This document shows positions 7,909 through 11,907 of a stretch of DNA of 11,907 nucleotides, one piece after another. Location: positions 1-11,907 of the forward strand of contig JASPKP010008133.1 in the NCBI GenBank assembly GCA_030674155.1, read 5' to 3'. The position numbers were made by a program, and so were the translations under genes. The DNA is from Stramonita haemastoma. Its lineage: Eukaryota; Mollusca; Gastropoda; Neogastropoda; Muricidae. The notes under the pieces are model-generated. The model saw only the letters and a list, made by a program, of their open reading frames with translations. It was not told the origin of the DNA and made no database searches. Every line of letters starts with the position of its first letter. Position 1 is the stretch's first letter.

Positions 7909-8459
7909 TACATGAAGTCTCCCTACTGCGAGTGTGCGAGGGGGGTTTTTGTGTAGTGTGTTTTTAAAAACATGGACTGTAAAAAAAAGAACAAAACCCA
8001 AAATAGGTAAATGAAAAACTACTGTTGATGAACGCAAGCAGTTTAAATTAAAAAAATCCCCCAAACAAAAAACATATAAACCTTCACACAAGGTTCACAG
8101 ACTGTAAAATTCTAAAGCGCCCCCGGTGGGGGGGGGTTTGTTTGGGGGGAGGATGGGGATGAAACCTTTATTCCCCCTCTGCTGTTGATGGTATAAGCTA
8201 CCTGGGGGAAAAAAAAACATAAAAAGTAAAAAGAAAAAAAAACGGGGGGGATGTCGATTTTCCCCGGGCTTTTTTAGAAAAGTTTTTTTATGCTAATAAA
8301 AAAAACACGAAAAAAATTTTTATTGGCAGCAGCAATTTTTTGTTGGTTTTGGTGTGGCTTTTGATTGGAAGTTAATTTTTCAAAAACAAAACTGAAGTTT
8401 TTTTTTTATCCCAAAGGGTATTCCCCCCCCCCCGGGGTTTCCCCCCTTTTTTTGTTAAA
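7909..8459. other. No recognisable gene
   Basis: AT-rich sequence with A-rich and G-rich runs, such as a GGGGGGGGGTTTG stretch near 8128-8140. No element, gene or regular repeat is visible before the pyrimidine-rich block. Confidence 0.5.
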
Positions 8460-8480
8460 CCCCCCCCCCCCCCCCCCCCC
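8460..8480. repeat. Poly-C tract of 21 bases
   Basis: Twenty-one C in a row follow TTAAA. It forms the left side of the pyrimidine-rich block that leads into the satellite array. Confidence 0.9.
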
Positions 8481-8502
8481 ACACTACAACTAGACCCGAA
8501 AA

Positions 8503-8652
8503 TCTCTCTCTCTCCCCTCTCTCCTCTCCCTTCTCCCTCTCTCGCCCCCCCCCTCTTCTCCCCCCCCTCTCTTTTCCCCCCCCCCCTCTCTCCCCTCCCC
8601 CCTACTCTCTCTTCTCCCCCTTTTTCCCCCCTCTCTCTCTCTCTCTCTCTTT
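8503..8652. repeat. CT-rich polypyrimidine tract
   Basis: About 150 bases of almost pure C and T, with (CT)n runs at both ends and C and T blocks between them. The single G and few A are isolated. It could form triplex (H-DNA) structure. The minus-strand frame across it reads only Glu/Arg/Gly repeats and is not a gene. Its right end coincides with the left edge of the satellite array. Confidence 0.92.
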
Positions 8653-8940
8653 ATTGCATTAAAAATTGTGCCCCTTGCTTGGTTTTCGTGCGTCACTTAC
8701 CCCCATTTCTTGCCGCAAACTACTGCCCCCCCCCGGCTCTTGAGGCTGCTGTTGCCACAAGTCCCGGGGCCCCACACGTCGAGAGGTGGGGGGGGGTATG
8801 TAAAGTGCCAAAACTGTCCCGGGATTTTGGGGTCTAAAACCGGCAAAACCGGGGGGAGGGGGGGCCCAAAAGGGGTTTGGGTCCCGTCTTTGCCCCAAAC
8901 GGCACCTTTTTTTTGGAAAGGGGGGGTTTTTTGGGTATCA

Positions 8941-8960
8941 TGCACGCACGCGCGGCGCGT
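8941..8960. repeat. Alternating CG/CA stretch of satellite unit 1
   Basis: TGCACGCACGCGCGGCGCGT is largely alternating purine-pyrimidine, the type of sequence able to adopt Z-DNA. Equivalent stretches occur in other units near 9320, 9722, 10091, 10471, 10857 and 11637. The unit with its equivalent near 11246 has a C run and little alternation there. Confidence 0.7.
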
Positions 8961-11205
8961 TGGTGTTTGTCAGTGCGTTTGTTTTGTTTCGCGCAGGTGG
9001 GGGGGACCTGCGGTTTTTCTGTGCTGCATCATTTGCTGTATATTGCATATTATTTGCGCCCTGCTTGGTATTCGTGCGTACCTGTACCCCCCCGCCCTTT
9101 TTCCCTTCCCCGAATAGCTGCCCCGGGTTCTTGAGGGTGCGGTGTCCCAAATCCGCGCCACACACTCGGAATGGGAGGGGGAGGGGTATATACGGTCCCA
9201 TATGTTGGGACTTGGGGTCCGGAACCCTGAAAAGTAGGGCAGTAAGGGGGCCCGAAAACGGCCTTTGGGGGCCCGTCTTTGCCCAAAAGGCACCTTTTTA
9301 GCAAGGGGTTGGGTAAGCCCGCACGCACGCGCGCGCTCGTTTGGGTTTGTCAGTGGGTTTGTTTTTTTGTGCGCGATGTGGGGGGGACCCTTCGTTTCGT
9401 GCTGCAGATATTTCTGTATATTGTCTTTTTATTCTCCCCTTCTTTGGGTTTTTCCCCGGTGCGTACACTCTACCCGATTTCTTGCCGTAAACTTTACTGC
9501 CCCGCTCTTGAGGGGTGCGGTGCGCCCCCAAGTCCGGGGGCACACACGTCGGATGGAGGGGGGGGGAGTATGCATACGGGGCCAAAACTGCCCCGGGGAT
9601 TGGGGCCCCGGGAACCGTGCAAAATCGGGACAGGACGGGCCTGAAAACGGCTCTTTCGGTGCCGTCTTTCCCCAAAAAAAAGGCACCTTTTTTGGCAAGG
9701 GGTTTGGGGAGCCTGCCCGCAAACGCGCGGCGTTGGTTTTTTTCAGTCTTTTTTTTGTGTTGCGAGGGCAGGGACCCTCGGTTTGCTGTGCTGCATCATA
9801 TTGTGTATTGTCTTTTATTGTGAGGCCTTTCTTGGTTTTCGGGGCGTACTTACCTGATTTCCTTGCCGCAAACTACGCCCCAGATCTTGAAGGGCGGTGT
9901 CGCCACAAGTCCGGCGCCACACACGTCGGAGATGGGGAGGGGGGGGGTATACATACGGTGCCAGATGCCGGGGATTGGGGGCCCGGAACCGGCAAAAAAA
10001 GGGAAAAGGCGGCCCGAAAAAAGGTCTTTGGGTCCCGCTTTGCCCCAAACGGCACCTTTTTTTTGGGAAGGGGTTGGGTATCCATGGACGGGCGCGCGCG
10101 TGCGTTAGTGTTTTTTAAATGCTTTTTTTTGTGTGCGCCATGTGGCGGGGACCCTGCGGTTTTGCTGTGCCGCACATATTTCTTATTTTTCATTTGATTT
10201 GCGCCCTGCTTGGTTTTCGTGCGAAACTGACCCCCATTTCCTTGCCGCAAACTTTTGGGTGCCCCGGTATTGAGGGCTGCGGTGTCGCCACAATCCGGGG
10301 GCCACACACGTCGGAGATGTGGGGATGGGATGCTACGGTCCATATTTTCCTGGTGACTTTGGGGGCTGGAACCCTGCAAAAGTCTGGCCAGAGGGGGGAA
10401 ACCGGCCCCCTTGGTCCTGTCTTTGCCCCCAAAAGGCACCTTTTTTTGGGAAAGGGGGGGGTATGCATGGGACGCACGCGCGGGGGGCCCCGTTGGGTTT
10501 GTCATGCGTTTTTTTCTGTCGCCATTGGCGGGGAACCCCCTGAGTTTGCTTGCGCATCATATGCTGTTATTGTCATTATTAGTGGCCCTTTTTTTGGTTT
10601 TTCGGGGTCACCAGTACCCCCTTTTTCCTTTCCGCAAACAATCTGGGCCCGGCTGTTGAGGGCTCGGTGTCGCCACAAGTCCGACGCCACACACGCGGAG
10701 ATTGTAGGGGGGGGAGTATGCAACGGTGCAATACTGCCTTGCACTTGGGGCTGGAAAAATGCAAAAGTTTGGGGCCGGACGCCTGAAAACGGCTCTTTTT
10801 GGCCCGCTTTGCCCCCAAACGGGACCCTTTTTTTTGCAAGGGGTTGGGTATGCATGACGCACGAGCGCGCGCGTTGGTTTTCGATAGTGCTTTTGTTTTT
10901 TGTCTCGCATTGGCGGGCACCCTTCGGTTTTCTGGCGCTGATATTGCGTATATTGGCATTTTTTTTATTGGCGCCCTGTTTGGGTTTTTTTCGGTGCGTT
11001 TTAACTCTACCCAAATTTTCCTTGCGGCAAATCCTTCCCGGCTGTTGAGGGCTGCGGTGTCCCCAAAAGCCCGGGGCGCCACACACGTCAGGATGGTAGG
11101 GGAGGGGGATACAACGGTCCATACTGTCCGGTGATTGGGGTCTGGAAACCGTGCAAAAGTCGGGGCGGGACGGGCCTGAAAACTGCTCTTTGGGGTCCCG
11201 CTCTG

Positions 11206-11243
11206 CCCAAAACGGCAACCCCTTTTTGGCAAGGGGTTTGGGG
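11206..11243. repeat. Conserved inverted repeat within the satellite unit
   Basis: CCCAAAAC (11206-11213) can pair with GTTTGGGG (11236-11243) apart from one extra A, around the T-rich run. Inside the loop AACCCC (11217-11222) can pair with GGGGTT (11233-11238), an alternative pairing that competes with the outer one. CCCCAAAC and GGTTTGGG-like arms are present in most units (for example 9671-9710), though T-run length varies. Confidence 0.5.
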
Positions 11244-11907
11244 TATGCATGCCCCCCCCCAAAGCGCCGGGTGTTTGTCATGCGTTTGTTTGTGTCGTGC
11301 TGCGGCGCTGCCCCTGCCATTTGCTGTGCTGAATCTATTGCTGTATATGTCATTATTATTGTGCGCCTGTTTGGTTTTCGGTGCGTACACTGCCATTTCC
11401 TACCTAAAATTTGCTGCCGGCTCTTGAGGGCTCGGTTCGCCAAAAGCCCCGGGCCACACACGTTGGAGATGGTAGGGGAGGGGTTGATACGGTGCCAAAC
11501 TGTCCTGGTGATTTGGGTCTAGAACGGCAAAAGTGGGGGCAGGCGGGCCCTAAAACGCCTCTTTGGGCCCCGCTTTGCCCCAAACGGGCCCTTTTTTTTT
11601 TTTTTGGGCAAGGGGTTTGGTATGCATGCACCCCCACGAGCGCGCTCGTTGGTGTTTTCAGTGCGTTTTTTTTGTGTGCGCACATGTGGCAGGGACCCTG
11701 CAGTTTGCTGTGGGTGATCATATTGCTGTATATTGTCATTTTATTGGGGCCCCTCTTGGATTTCGGGCGCACACTGTACCCTTTCCTTTCCCCCAAAACA
11801 ACGTTTCCTGTTTCTTTGGCCCACAAATCCGGGCCACCAGTTTTGGAGATGTAGGGGGAGGGAGTATTTTTCAAGGGCAATACTGTCCTTGTCATTGGGT
11901 CTGGAAA

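Larger units (their letters stand above)
8653..11907. repeat. GC-rich tandem satellite array, unit about 385 bp
   Basis: Taking ATTGTGCGCCCTGCTTGG as an arbitrary unit start, units begin at about 8665, 9052, 9431, 9817, 10197, 10578, 10967, 11358 and 11743. Complete units are roughly 379 to 391 bp; the ninth is cut by the window edge. Every complete unit repeats the same blocks in order, with variants: TTGGTTTTCGTGCGTAC, CCTTGCCGCAAACT, CTCTTGAGGGCTGCGGTGTC, CCACAAGTCCGGGGCC, CACACACGTCGGAGATGG, a G-rich tract, TGAAAACGGCTCTTTGGG, TTTGCCCCAAACGGCACC, a T run, GGCAAGGGGTTGGGTATGC, a CG-rich alternating stretch, TTGGTTTTTGTCAGTGCG, GGCGGGGACCCTGCGG and TTGCTGTGCTGCATCATATT. Differences are mostly single-base changes and run-length changes. 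No protein or RNA gene is evident. I do not recognise the satellite. Confidence 0.96.

Noticed and set aside
8490..8696. Glu/Arg/Gly-rich small protein on the minus strand
   Set aside because: It is the translation of the CT-rich polypyrimidine tract and reflects simple sequence only.
9265..10197. Plus-strand open frame of 310 codons as a protein gene
   Set aside because: It lies wholly within satellite units, shifts frame from unit to unit, overlaps equally long frames on both strands and has no domain or plausible start context.
10502..11461. Minus-strand open frame of 319 codons as a protein gene
   Set aside because: Same reason: stop-poor, GC-rich tandem repeat read through; no conserved repeating peptide and no known motif.
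11455..11475. CENP-B box in the satellite (CGTTGGAGATGG)
   Set aside because: The core bases of the CENP-B box (TTCG...A..CGGG) are not present in order, and most units read CGTCGG here.
8653..11907. CRISPR array or other bacterial repeat system
   Set aside because: Units are about 385 bp and homologous throughout, with no short repeat alternating with unique spacers and no cas-like genes; the SINEs indicate an animal genome.
8653..11907. rDNA intergenic spacer subrepeats
   Set aside because: GC-rich units of this size would be compatible, but no 18S, 28S or 5S sequence lies in the window to support it, so it remains only a possibility.

Overview
The window looks like non-coding, repeat-dominated animal nuclear DNA. 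It carries tRNA-derived SINE copies whose conserved blocks resemble those I remember from marine invertebrates such as molluscs, echinoderms and amphioxus. That taxonomic reading rests on memory and was not checked by a search. I found no protein-coding gene, rRNA, functional tRNA, CRISPR array or bacterial-type operon. The text is full of runs of one base, and known motifs have decayed into such runs. Old decay, low-accuracy sequencing, or both could explain this, so exact bases should be treated with caution.

Layout. Positions 1-75 are GT-rich simple sequence. Positions 165-1330 hold four minus-strand SINE-like segments; two have a tRNA-like head (341-645 and 1004-1330) and two are headless bodies directly beyond their tails (165-340 and 815-1003). 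Positions 1331-2584 hold nothing recognisable. A plus-strand SINE-like copy follows at 2585-2905. A head-bearing plus-strand copy (3237-3575) is followed by a headless body (3576-3885), then by an inverted full copy (3962-4346). Positions 4347-5600 are AT-rich and simple-sequence DNA, including C/A-rich, GATA and GT tracts. Positions 5600-7599 hold no supported gene and include a run of 30 C. A different, well-preserved tRNA-derived SINE sits at about 7600-7908.

From 8460 the sequence becomes poly-C, then a CT-rich polypyrimidine tract to 8652. Directly after it comes a GC-rich tandem satellite array of about 385 bp per unit. The array runs to the right edge with eight complete units and part of a ninth.

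There is no evidence of genes working together. The noteworthy content is the satellite array, with its conserved internal blocks and abrupt junction to the CT tract, and the SINE families, including a repeated arrangement of a head-bearing copy followed by a headless body. The long open frames inside the satellite appear to be by-products of stop-poor, GC-rich repeats.
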